15,816 nt of DNA, taken from contig UQQZ01000053.1 in assembly GCA_900543305.1 (NCBI GenBank), positions 1 through 15,816 of the forward strand, read 5' to 3'. The position numbers were made by a program, and so were the translations under genes. This stretch comes from an uncultured Oscillospiraceae bacterium (GTDB lineage Bacteria > Bacillota > Clostridia > Oscillospirales > Acutalibacteraceae). Of the stretch, positions 6,393-13,025 are shown piece after piece (the first letter of the stretch is position 1; each line of letters begins with the position of its first letter). The notes below the pieces were generated by a model that did no database searches, was not told the origin of the DNA, and was given only the letters and a program-made list of their open reading frames with translations.

Positions 6393-7106
6393 ATGGAGAA
6401 GCTGCAATATAAGCTGGAAGTCTTTGAAGGGCCATTAGATCTTCTGCTGGCTTTGATCTCCAAAAACAAACTGGATATTTACGATATTCCCATTGCGGAA
6501 TTGCTGGATCAATATATGGAACAAATCTCCCTGATGCGGGAAGAGAATATGGATGTTGCCAGCGAATTTCTGGAGATGGCGGCTCGGTTGGTGCAGATCA
6601 AAGCTTCCTCCCTGTTGCCCCGTCCAGAGACCGAGGAGGATCCCCGGGCAGAATTGACGGGTCAACTTCTGGAATACGAGCAATGCAAACAAGTGGCTGC
6701 TCTGCTGGAAAAGCAATGTTCTTTCGAGAGAGTAGTTCGCCCACCAGCCGCATTGCCCGTGGATGCCACTTACCGTCGGATTCACGATCCCCGGGAAATT
6801 GCGCAAGCGTTAGTTTCCGCCTGGGGTAAGGGCCGGAGTATGCTGCCTCCCCGTCCAGAGAATTTCTCTGCCCTGGTCTCCCGAAAAATTGTTTCCGTGG
6901 CCTCCCAAGCTATTTCCATTCTTCGCAGCTTGTGGCACAAAAAAGCGGTCCCCTATCGGATGCTGTTTGCAGGGAAACGAGACCGCTCCCAACGGGTTGC
7001 CGCGTTTCTGGCAATTCTGGAATTGGTAAAAAATCACAGGATCCGTATTGATGGGGACGGAGAGCAAGCGGAGGTAACGTTGATGGACTGGGGGAAGAAA
7101 CACTGA
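6393..7106 (+). CDS. scpA: Segregation and condensation protein A
   Basis: This 237-residue kleisin binds the SMC dimer and ScpB to form the Smc-ScpAB complex that compacts and separates origins. The N-terminal motif KLEVFEGPLDLLLALI (7-22), then KLDIYDIPIAELLDQYMEQI and the hydrophobic EFLEMAARLVQIKASSLLP (58-76), are the conserved ScpA N-terminal (SMC neck-binding) region. The C-terminal winged-helix part ends in VAAFLAILELVKNHRI. The length is typical. ATG 6393 follows the protease stop by 3 bases with an AAAGG ribosome site. The 3' end overlaps the proposed CTG start of scpB as CTGA. Confidence 0.95.
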   Translation: MEKLQYKLEVFEGPLDLLLALISKNKLDIYDIPIAELLDQYMEQISLMREENMDVASEFLEMAARLVQIKASSLLPRPETEEDPRAELTGQLLEYEQCKQVAALLEKQCSFERVVRPPAALPVDATYRRIHDPREIAQALVSAWGKGRSMLPPRPENFSALVSRKIVSVASQAISILRSLWHKKAVPYRMLFAGKRDRSQRVAAFLAILELVKNHRIRIDGDGEQAEVTLMDWGKKH

Positions 7107-7654
7107 AACAGGAAGAACTTGTAGGAAAAACGGAGGCCATCCTTTTTGCGGGGGGTGAGCCTGTCTCACTGGAACGGATTGCACAGGTATTAGGAGTGCA
7201 TACGCCGGACATTGAAAATGCGGTAACGGTGTTGCAGGAGAAATACAATAAGCCCAACAGCGGCGTACAGCTTCTCCGTTTGGGAGACAGCGCTCAGTTT
7301 TGTACCAATCCAGCCTTTATTCAGCCGGTTCGGGAAGTATTGGATCTCAAGCGAAACACGCCTCTTTCCCAAGCGGCGATGGAAGTGTTGGCGGTGGTAG
7401 CCTATAACCAGCCTGTGACAAAGGCATTTGTGGAACAGGTGAGAGGAGTGGACTGTTCCGGGGTTATCAGCAGCCTTTTGCAAAAGGATCTGTTGGAAGA
7501 GCGCGGCCGGTTGGAATTGCCTGGACGGCCTCTTTTATATGGAACCACCCAGACTTTTTTACGTTGTTTTCAGCTTTCCTCTTTGGAAGAGTTGCCTCCT
7601 CCGCCCCAACGGGAAGAGGAATCTTCTTCCTCGGAAGAAGGGCAAACTCTATAG
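7103..7654 (+). CDS. scpB: Segregation and condensation protein B, probable CTG start
   Basis: The protein (183 residues from CTG 7103) is ScpB, the double winged-helix partner of ScpA in the SMC complex. Conserved segments are TEAILFAGGEPVSLERIAQV (10-29), then TPLSQAAMEVLAVVAYNQPV and the RGVDCSGVISSLLQKDLLEE segment. It ends in an acidic, Pro/Ser-rich tail. There is no ATG, GTG or TTG in frame before the first conserved helix; the first is GTG 7196, which would delete about 31 residues of the first winged helix. CTG 7103 overlaps the scpA stop as CTGA, in the same geometry as the ATGA and GTGA junctions elsewhere in the window, and is preceded by GGGGGAAG. The gene identity is certain; the start codon is inference. 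Confidence 0.9.
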   Translation: MKQEELVGKTEAILFAGGEPVSLERIAQVLGVHTPDIENAVTVLQEKYNKPNSGVQLLRLGDSAQFCTNPAFIQPVREVLDLKRNTPLSQAAMEVLAVVAYNQPVTKAFVEQVRGVDCSGVISSLLQKDLLEERGRLELPGRPLLYGTTQTFLRCFQLSSLEELPPPPQREEESSSSEEGQTL

Positions 7655-7661
7655 AAAGGCC

Positions 7662-8327
7662 GTGATCCCATTGTTGATCGCCGGGGGGATTTTCTTGCTG
7701 CTCTGTTTGCTTTTGCTGACTCCAGTTCATTTGGAGGTGGGGTTCCGGCAAGAGTTCACTGCCCAAGTGCGTTATCTGTGGTTCCGGTTTCCTTTTCGGT
7801 CAAAAGAGGAGGAATCCCCTGCTCAGGAGGCACCTGCAGAAGCAGGAAAGGGCTCTTCTTCCAAAGGGCTGTTACAGGGGTTAAAAGCCATGCTCCGGCG
7901 AGAAGGTCTCAGCGGATTTTTGCAATCCTTACAGGAATTGGTGCAAGCACTTGAGACGGCATCCCGAAAATTGCTGAAGAAAGTGCGGGTCAAGCAGTTT
8001 GACCTCTATGTTTGTTTGGGAGGCGAGGAAGACGCGGCGGAAGGGGCGATATTATACGGACAAGTTTGTGGGATCGTTTATTCTGCCTGCGGCCTGTTGT
8101 TCGGATGGTTTCCCGGGGGAAAAAAGTCCGTCAGTGTCGATTTGGACTATCACAGCAGGGAACACAGGGTGGATTTTTCCGGGAAAGCCTCCATCCGGCT
8201 GTTGTTTTTGCTGATAGAAGGGACTATACTACTTTATAAGGCGCTACCTTTTTTTAAGAAGCTTCAGACCAGAAGCCAGTCTACAGAAAGGATTTCGCAG
8301 AGGCGAAAGCAGGGTGAGATAAAATGA
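7662..8327 (+). CDS. DUF2953 family membrane-anchored protein
   Basis: The protein is 221 residues long from GTG 7662. It has a single N-terminal membrane segment (about 3-20), a juxtamembrane beta-like stretch (VHLEVGFRQEFTAQVRYLWF), and an acidic Ser/Ala-rich linker (48-68). The family core LGGEEDAAEGAILYGQVCGI (119-138) corresponds to the GTxDAAxTAxxxG signature of DUF2953. Another hydrophobic stretch follows (about 176-193), then a very basic tail. Function is unknown; the family is typical of spore-forming Firmicutes and sits beside ytfJ, which suggests a role in sporulation or the spore envelope (inference). The start was chosen because it lies 7 bases after scpB with AGAAAGG upstream. 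Longer readings from 7539 would overlap scpB heavily. The stop overlaps ytfJ as ATGA. Confidence 0.85.
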   Translation: MIPLLIAGGIFLLLCLLLLTPVHLEVGFRQEFTAQVRYLWFRFPFRSKEEESPAQEAPAEAGKGSSSKGLLQGLKAMLRREGLSGFLQSLQELVQALETASRKLLKKVRVKQFDLYVCLGGEEDAAEGAILYGQVCGIVYSACGLLFGWFPGGKKSVSVDLDYHSREHRVDFSGKASIRLLFLLIEGTILLYKALPFFKKLQTRSQSTERISQRRKQGEIK

Positions 8328-8776
8328 GCGACAATCAAGTGAACAATTTGCTGGGCGTTACCATGGACAAGATCAAACAGATGGTGGACGTGAATACTGT
8401 TATTGGCGATCCTGTGACTACCCCGGATGGAACCACAGTCATCCCGGTTTCCCGAGTCAGTTACGGTTTTGCTTCTGGCGGGACAGATTTGCCTTCTAAA
8501 ACCCAGCCTTCTTCCGGCCTGTTTGCCGGAGGAAGCGGGGCGGGGATCACCATTAGTCCCATCGCATTTTTGACCATCCACAAAGGCCAGGTGCGTGTTT
8601 TGCAGATTGAGCCCTATCTGAGTTCGGTGGATCGCGCTCTGGAAAAAGTGCCGGATGTTGTAGACAAAATATCCTCCTTGTTCCAAAAGGACACTTCGGA
8701 GAAGCTTGTGGAGAAGGCGAATCCTTTGCCGGATTCGCCGGATCAGCCGGTGGAAAAGGCGCCGGAAACTCTTTGA
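8324..8776 (+). CDS. ytfJ: Spore protein YtfJ/GerW family
   Basis: This 150-residue protein matches GerW/YtfJ: LLGVTMDKIKQMVDVNTVIG (9-28), TPDGTTVIPVSRVSYGFASG (33-52), a Gly-rich GLFAGGSGAGITISPIAFLT (65-84) and a short helical tail. In Bacillus the protein is made in the forespore and is needed for normal germination; its biochemical role is unresolved. It is translationally coupled to the DUF2953 gene (ATGA at 8324). The last about 30 residues are Pro/Glu/Lys-rich and poorly conserved. A perfect 9-bp hairpin (8716-8739) lies inside this tail-coding part. Presence of this gene is one of the better signs that the organism forms endospores. Confidence 0.92.
   Translation: MSDNQVNNLLGVTMDKIKQMVDVNTVIGDPVTTPDGTTVIPVSRVSYGFASGGTDLPSKTQPSSGLFAGGSGAGITISPIAFLTIHKGQVRVLQIEPYLSSVDRALEKVPDVVDKISSLFQKDTSEKLVEKANPLPDSPDQPVEKAPETL
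8716..8739. repeat. Perfect 9-bp hairpin inside the 3' end of ytfJ
   Basis: GGCGAATCC (8716-8724) and GGATTCGCC (8731-8739) form a perfect stem with a 6-base loop, 37 bases before the ytfJ stop. No T-run follows, so it is not a standard terminator. It may affect mRNA decay or be chance. Confidence 0.4.
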
Positions 8777-8791
8777 GCGCATAGCAGTTCG

Positions 8792-8820
8792 CCCGCCCGC
8801 ATAATTTTTTGCGAGGCGGG
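8792..8820 (+). promoter_or_regulatory. Leader hairpin covering the ribosome binding site of the carboxypeptidase gene
   Basis: CCCGCC-CGCA (8792-8801) pairs with TGCG-A-GGCGGG (8810-8820), giving a 10-bp GC-rich stem with one bulged A (8814) and an 8-base T-rich loop. The only Shine-Dalgarno-like sequence before GTG 8827 (GAGG at 8813-8816) lies in the 3' arm. Folding would therefore hide it. The structure is visible in the sequence; a regulatory role is inference. It could alternatively be a weak transcription terminator, but no U-run follows the stem. Confidence 0.5.
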
Positions 8821-8826
8821 TGATTT

Positions 8827-9978
8827 GTGTTGCGCAAAAAGTTAGCAAGAGGCTTTTTACTTGGATTGGCCATGGTTTTTCTGGCAGGAAGTGTGTCTTT
8901 CCAAAAGGTGGAGGCAGAAGAACTGACTATTTCCGCCCAGAGCGCCATTCTCATGGCAGGGAGATCGGGAACGATTCTCTATGAAAAGGACGCCCATTCC
9001 CGGAGGCCCATGGCAAGTACAACCAAGATCATGACGGCCCTCTTGACCTTGGAAGAGGCAGAGCGGTTGGGGGATCCAGTTGTTTCCATTACCGAAGAAA
9101 TGGTGGCGGTGGAAGGTTCTTCCATGGGGCTCCATCCTGGAGATGAAATTTCTCTCAAGAATTTGGCAGTGGGAATGCTTTTAGCTTCCGGCAATGATGC
9201 TGCTAATGCAGCGGCTTTGTATCTGGATGGGTCGTTGGATCTTTTTGTAGACAGGATGAACAGCCGGGCAGATCAGTTGGGCATGGAAGATACCCATTTT
9301 GTCACGCCTTCCGGTTTGGATGGAGAAGACGGGGAAGGGCTTGGTCATTATTCCACGGCATACGACATGGCCCTTCTGGCGCAAGAAGCCTTGCAGAATG
9401 ATGCCTTCCGTGAGATATGCTCCAGCTCCTCCCGTTCGGTCACTTTTTCCCAACCACCCAAACAGGTGACCTACACCAATCACAATAAACTGTTGACTCA
9501 GTACGAGGGATGTTTGGGAGTTAAGACAGGATATACCAAGAAAGCAGGACGTTGCCTTGTTTCCGCGGCAGAGCGGGAAGGTGTACTGCTGATTGCCGTA
9601 ACGCTCAATGCTCCCGACGATTGGAAAGATCACACTGTGCTGTTGGATCAAGGGTTTTCTCAAGTGGAGTCTTTTCAGGCAGATGCTGAGGAGATTTCTA
9701 TTTCTGTGCCTGTGGTGGGATCGGACAGGGATTCCGTTCAAGTGTTAGGAATAGGAACAGCCGACGTGCCGGTGCTTCCCGGAGAGCCGATTTGCCAAAG
9801 AATATGTGTGCCGGCGTTTTTATACGCCCCGGTGAAAGCCGGCGATCAAGTGGGGGAGGTGCGTTGGTACAGCAATGATGCGTTGTTGGCCAAGTTACCT
9901 TTGATTGCAAGCCAGACAGTGGAAATAGAGGAATCGTCTCCCGGTTTTTGGGAGCGTTTGTGGGGAAAGAAGCCCTAG
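8827..9978 (+). CDS. Serine-type D-Ala-D-Ala carboxypeptidase (PBP5-like, DacF/DacB type)
   Basis: The 383-residue protein has an N-terminal signal peptide (basic LRKK, hydrophobic core about 9-24, likely cleavage after VEA at 28-30). The three penicillin-binding motifs are S64-T-T-K67 in MASTTKIMTALL, S121-G-N in LLASGNDAANAAA, and K233-T-G in GVKTGYTKKAGR. A C-terminal beta domain (about 285-375) resembles PBP5_C. It removes the terminal D-Ala from peptidoglycan stem peptides outside the membrane. The position next to ytfJ and before rluB corresponds to dacB (spore cortex PBP5*) in Bacillus, but the spmAB genes are absent, so the exact DacA/B/F identity is left open. GTG 8827 is the first start after an in-frame stop at 8821. 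The only ribosome site lies in a hairpin. There is no long C-terminal amphipathic helix, though the last about 15 residues (GFWERLWGKK) may be a short one. Confidence 0.93.
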   Translation: MLRKKLARGFLLGLAMVFLAGSVSFQKVEAEELTISAQSAILMAGRSGTILYEKDAHSRRPMASTTKIMTALLTLEEAERLGDPVVSITEEMVAVEGSSMGLHPGDEISLKNLAVGMLLASGNDAANAAALYLDGSLDLFVDRMNSRADQLGMEDTHFVTPSGLDGEDGEGLGHYSTAYDMALLAQEALQNDAFREICSSSSRSVTFSQPPKQVTYTNHNKLLTQYEGCLGVKTGYTKKAGRCLVSAAEREGVLLIAVTLNAPDDWKDHTVLLDQGFSQVESFQADAEEISISVPVVGSDRDSVQVLGIGTADVPVLPGEPICQRICVPAFLYAPVKAGDQVGEVRWYSNDALLAKLPLIASQTVEIEESSPGFWERLWGKKP

Positions 9979-9981
9979 ATA

Positions 9982-9987
9982 AAGGAG
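9982..9987 (+). promoter_or_regulatory. Ribosome binding site that fixes the rluB start at TTG 9996
   Basis: AAGGAG at 9982-9987 sits 8 bases before TTG 9996. An in-frame GTG at 9987 overlaps this site and cannot use it, and the ATG-like upstream reading from 9948 lies inside the carboxypeptidase gene. Confidence 0.75.
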
Positions 9988-9995
9988 TGAGTGAT

Positions 9996-10808
9996 TTGCC
10001 TGAAAAAAGCAGGATTCAAAAGATTTTATCTGCCAGTGGGATCGTTTCACGCCGGAAAGCCGAGGAATGGATCTCTGCCGGACGTGTGACTGTCAATGGA
10101 AAGGTAGCCCACTTAGGGGACAGTGCCATTCCGGGAAAAGACAAAATTACCGTGGACGGTAAGCCTATTGAAGGCGGGGAGCGGAAAATTTACCTTGCCC
10201 TCCACAAGCCCAGAGGTTTTGTCACAACTTTGCACGACGAAAAGAGACGCCGCTGTGTAGCGCAGCTGGTGGAAGATGTAGGAGTGCGGGTTTATCCGGT
10301 TGGGCGGCTGGATAAAAACTCAGAAGGTTTGCTGTTGTTGACCAATGACGGAGAATTTGCCAATCAGGTGGCCCACCCCAAGAAGCATATTCCCAAAACC
10401 TACCGGGTGACAGTTCGTCCCACCGTAACAGAGGACCAGTTAAATCAGATCAGCACGGGCATTATGATCGAAGGCCGGCGTACCGCCCCGGCAAAGGTGC
10501 GGGTGCTGGAACAGGAATTGGGAAGAGCTGTACTGGAAATTGTCCTGTATGAGGGACGAAATCGGGAGATTCGCAAAATGTGTGAAGCCCTGGGACTGGA
10601 AGTGGCTCGACTGAAGAGGATTTCTGTGGGACCGGTTCGTCTGGGAATGCTTCCCCAGGGAAAATACCGGGAATTGACAAAAGAAGAAATGCGTGCTTTG
10701 GCCGCAGAGATAAAGAAGGGAGAGAGTGCAGATGATACAGGTGTTGCCCGTGAAAGATCGGGAAGAAGAACAAAAAACACTGGAAGCCGCCGGAGTGGCA
10801 GACGCTGA
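9996..10808 (+). CDS. rluB: RsuA/RluB-family rRNA pseudouridine synthase
   Basis: Translation from TTG 9996 gives 270 residues, beginning 17 bases after the carboxypeptidase stop behind AAGGAG. An S4 RNA-binding domain occupies about 5-52 (RIQKILSASGIVSRRKAEEW, AGRVTVNGKVAHLGD). The catalytic domain follows: KIYLALHKPRGFVTT (64-78), YPVGRLDKNSEGLLLLTNDG (100-119) with catalytic D106, KKHIPKTYRV, and LYEGRNREIRKMCEALGLEV. Proteins of this family modify a helix-93-region uridine in 23S rRNA or a uridine in 16S rRNA; in Firmicutes this position near scpAB is annotated rluB. The last about 30 residues are Arg/Lys/Ser-rich and probably disordered. The DNA for most of that tail also encodes the start of the next gene (77-base overlap). 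Confidence 0.92.
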   Translation: MPEKSRIQKILSASGIVSRRKAEEWISAGRVTVNGKVAHLGDSAIPGKDKITVDGKPIEGGERKIYLALHKPRGFVTTLHDEKRRRCVAQLVEDVGVRVYPVGRLDKNSEGLLLLTNDGEFANQVAHPKKHIPKTYRVTVRPTVTEDQLNQISTGIMIEGRRTAPAKVRVLEQELGRAVLEIVLYEGRNREIRKMCEALGLEVARLKRISVGPVRLGMLPQGKYRELTKEEMRALAAEIKKGESADDTGVARERSGRRTKNTGSRRSGRR

Positions 10809-11130
10809 AAGTCATGTGTTGAAGATGGAAGACCGGGGGCAGACGGTGGGTTACGTCATTGTTGCTTTGGAGGGAAAGACCCTGCACATTCGAAAGCTTT
10901 GGGCAGAGGGATACGATTCTGCCGCCAAGCCACAAGGGGAAGAAATCTTTATTTTGGATACTCTGATGCGTTCGGCCGCCTCTTATGGGGAGACCTTTGG
11001 TGCGGAAGAGATCGTGACAGATTTTCCGGATTTTTATGACTTTTTCCGGGTCAGGGGATTTCAAACAGACGAAACCTATGCCTTCACTCCTATGAGCACC
11101 ATTGTCCATTATGAGAATGGTGGAGTGTGA
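10732..11130 (+). CDS. GNAT-like small protein (degenerate acetyltransferase fold)
   Basis: This 132-residue protein has a secondary-structure pattern resembling the GNAT fold: a beta-strand start (MIQVLPV), helix, strands GQTVGYVIVALEG and KTLHIRKLWA, a long helix with PQGEEIFILDTLMRSAASYG, then EEIVTDFPDFYDFFRVRGFQ, which looks like the usual GNAT ending (xxFYxxxGF). The acetyl-CoA loop normally reads R/Q-xx-G-x-G/A; here it is PQGEEI, so catalytic activity is doubtful. ATG 10732 was chosen because AAGGGAGA precedes it and the N-terminus fits strand 1; GTG 10726 is also possible. The gene overlaps rluB by 77 bases and is the last of its operon, with no obvious terminator before the yicC promoter. 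The function is unknown. Confidence 0.65.
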   Translation: MIQVLPVKDREEEQKTLEAAGVADAESHVLKMEDRGQTVGYVIVALEGKTLHIRKLWAEGYDSAAKPQGEEIFILDTLMRSAASYGETFGAEEIVTDFPDFYDFFRVRGFQTDETYAFTPMSTIVHYENGGV

Positions 11131-11168
11131 AACTTTTCTTAAGAATCTTTGAAATCAGGGGAAACCGG

Positions 11169-11197
11169 TTGCATTAAACGATGGGGAATGGTAAAAT
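11169..11197 (+). promoter_or_regulatory. Sigma-A type promoter for the yicC-remA-gmk-rpoZ-priA-def operon
   Basis: TTGCAT (11169-11174), 17 bases, then TAAAAT (11192-11197) preceded by TGG, an extended -10. Transcription should start near 11204, giving a leader of about 47 bases. The rest of the 120-base gap (11131-11250) shows no convincing terminator for the preceding operon, so read-through from the left is possible. Confidence 0.82.
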
Positions 11198-11250
11198 ATT
11201 CTGATAGTGAAACCATGCTATTTTGGCAGGTTGAGAACAGGGGGATGTTT

Positions 11251-12129
11251 ATGCTCCGAAGTATGACGGGATACGGCCGGGGAAAAAGTACCAGCGGCGC
11301 CCGCCACATCGTTTTTGAGATAAAGTCGGTCAATCACAAATATTTTGAATGCAATGCCCGGATCACCCGAGGCTATCTGTTCCTGGAGGACAAGCTGAAG
11401 TCCTATGTTCAAGGGAAAATTTCCCGGGGAAAGGTGGACGTATTCCTTCAGATTGAAACGTTGGAAGAAACGGATGTCCAGGTATTGGTCAACCACTCGT
11501 TGGCTTCTGCCTACGTCAATGCGTTGCGGGAAGTGAAGGAACGTTACCAGTTGCCAGATGATGTGACTCTGTCATTGATTTCCCGGTATTCCGATTTATT
11601 TTCCGTGCACAAGGCGCCGGAAAATGAAGAAGCGATTTGGGAAGCTGTTCGGCAGGTGGCGGATCAGGCCATCGATTCTTTCCTGAAAATGCGGGAAGCG
11701 GAAGGCGCCCGGCTCAAGGAAGATATTATGGAAAAGGCCCAGGAGATCTTGTCTCTGGTGGATCAAGTGGAACAGGTAACGCCGGAAACGGTGGAACATT
11801 ATCGGGAACGGTTGAAGGTGAAAATCGAAGAACTTCTGGGAGATAACCGATTTGACGAGCAGCGTGTGCTGACGGAGGTGGCGATTTTCGCCGACAAAGT
11901 GGCAGTAGACGAAGAGACTGTTCGTCTGCGCAGCCATTTCCAGCAGCTGCAGAAATTGGTGGATTCTCAGGGCCCTGTAGGCAGAAAAATTGACTTTCTG
12001 GTTCAGGAGATGAATCGGGAAGCCAACACCATTGGTTCCAAGTCGGTCAATTCCAAAATTGCCTACCTGGTGGTGGACATCAAGGCGTTGATCGAAAAGA
12101 TCCGGGAACAGGTCCAGAACGTGGAATGA
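11251..12129 (+). CDS. yicC: YicC/YloC family endoribonuclease
   Basis: The 292-residue protein begins with the family signature MLRSMTGYGRG and VFEIKSVNHKYFECNARI, and ends with the DUF1732 block EMNREANTIGSKSVNSKIAY (253-272). E. coli YicC is an endoribonuclease that clips certain small RNAs and assembles as a hexamer-like barrel; the Bacillus homologue is YloC. I chose ATG 11251 because it gives the standard N-terminus and follows AGGGGGA at about 6 bases. ATG 11245 is an alternative two codons upstream. Longer readings from 11149 would place the promoter inside the gene. It is the first gene of an operon with remA, gmk and rpoZ, the same order as in Bacillus. Confidence 0.93.
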   Translation: MLRSMTGYGRGKSTSGARHIVFEIKSVNHKYFECNARITRGYLFLEDKLKSYVQGKISRGKVDVFLQIETLEETDVQVLVNHSLASAYVNALREVKERYQLPDDVTLSLISRYSDLFSVHKAPENEEAIWEAVRQVADQAIDSFLKMREAEGARLKEDIMEKAQEILSLVDQVEQVTPETVEHYRERLKVKIEELLGDNRFDEQRVLTEVAIFADKVAVDEETVRLRSHFQQLQKLVDSQGPVGRKIDFLVQEMNREANTIGSKSVNSKIAYLVVDIKALIEKIREQVQNVE

Positions 12130-12142
12130 GGGGGCACGGGGA

Positions 12143-12406
12143 TTGAAACTGGTAAATATCGGGTTTGGCAATCTGGTTTCCGCCGATAAAGTGGTGGCAG
12201 TGGTGAGCCCGGAATCGGCTCCCATCAAACGTATGGTCCAGGAAGCCAAGGAGAAGGGTGTATTGATCGATGCCACCTTTGGGAGAAGGACCAAAGCCGT
12301 CATCATTATGGATAGCGATAATGTGGTTTTATCGGCTATTTTGCCGGAGACCGTGGCAGGGCGCTTCAACGGGAAAGAGGAGCCCGTGCCGGAAGAGGAG
12401 GAATGA
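12143..12406 (+). CDS. remA: Extracellular matrix/cell regulator RemA (DUF370)
   Basis: This 87-residue protein matches RemA closely: KLVNIGFGNLVSADKVVAVV, SPESAPIKRMVQEAKEKG, LIDATFGRRTKAVIIMDSD and NVVLSAILPETVAGRF, followed by an acidic tail. In Bacillus, RemA is a DNA-binding protein that activates biofilm matrix and osmoprotection genes and forms ring-shaped oligomers. Here its targets are unknown. The start is TTG 12143, with GAGGGGG about 8-9 bases upstream and the usual MKLVNIGFGN start. It sits 13 bases after yicC, and gmk begins 1 base after its stop. Confidence 0.94.
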   Translation: MKLVNIGFGNLVSADKVVAVVSPESAPIKRMVQEAKEKGVLIDATFGRRTKAVIIMDSDNVVLSAILPETVAGRFNGKEEPVPEEEE

Positions 12407-12407
12407 A

Positions 12408-13025
12408 ATGAGTAAGGGTTTGTTGTTGGTGATTTCTGCGCCTTCGGGAGGCGGAAAGGGGACGATTTTAAAGGAGCTTTTTGCCCAGAATGAAAATCTC
12501 AGACTTTCTGTTTCTGCGACCACCCGAAATCCCAGACCGGGAGAAGAGCATGGAAAGCAGTATTATTTCCTCAGCCGGGAAGAGTTCGAGAATCTGATTC
12601 AGCAGGGGAAGATGCTGGAACATGCGGAATATGTAGGCAACTATTACGGCACGCCCCGAGAACCGGTGGAACGCTGGATGGAACAGGGCAACGACGTAGT
12701 GTTGGAGATTGAGGTCAAGGGTGGAGCTCAGGTGAAAAAGCTGATGCCCGAATGTGTTTCCATCTTCATCCTGCCCCCTTCTATGAAAGTGTTGGAGAAA
12801 CGGCTGAGAGGCCGGGGAACGGAAGAAGAGGAAACCATTCAGAAGAGATTGGCTAAGGCCCGGGAAGAAATTCCCCACGCCAAGGACTACGATTACATTG
12901 TTTACAATGACCGTCTGGAGGATGCGGTAAGCGACCTGCAGGCCATCATTCAAGCGGAAAAACTGAAGTTTTTCCGCAATACAGATTCTATTGAAAGGGT
13001 GCTGGAAGATGCTGAAACCGTCTGA
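12408..13025 (+). CDS. gmk: Guanylate kinase
   Basis: The 205-residue cytosolic enzyme converts GMP and ATP to GDP and ADP and is essential for GTP and (p)ppGpp pools. The Walker A loop is SAPSGGGKGT (10-19). The GMP-binding segment follows: SVSATTRNPRPGEEHGKQYY, MLEHAEYVGNYYGTP and DVVLEIEVKGGAQV. The lid and late region carry IFILPPSMKVLEKRLRGRGT and HAKDYDYIVYND. The start ATG 12408 lies behind GGAAGAGGAGG in the 3' end of remA. An upstream reading from 12270 is not supported. The 3' end overlaps rpoZ by 17 bases. Confidence 0.97.
   Translation: MSKGLLLVISAPSGGGKGTILKELFAQNENLRLSVSATTRNPRPGEEHGKQYYFLSREEFENLIQQGKMLEHAEYVGNYYGTPREPVERWMEQGNDVVLEIEVKGGAQVKKLMPECVSIFILPPSMKVLEKRLRGRGTEEEETIQKRLAKAREEIPHAKDYDYIVYNDRLEDAVSDLQAIIQAEKLKFFRNTDSIERVLEDAETV

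Noticed and set aside
7196..7654. GTG 7196 as the scpB start
   Set aside because: It removes the conserved first winged-helix strand and helix of ScpB (TEAILFAGGEPVSLERIA).
7539..7661. N-terminal extension of the DUF2953 protein to 7539
   Set aside because: It overlaps scpB by more than 100 bases and adds residues without family similarity before the membrane anchor.
11136..11145. TTCTTAAGAA palindrome after the GNAT-like gene
   Set aside because: A 10-base AT-rich palindrome with no loop or T-tract; not a terminator and common by chance.
11596..12369. A 257-residue - strand open frame opposite yicC and remA
   Set aside because: Composition is that of an antisense shadow, and both + strand genes are clearly conserved.
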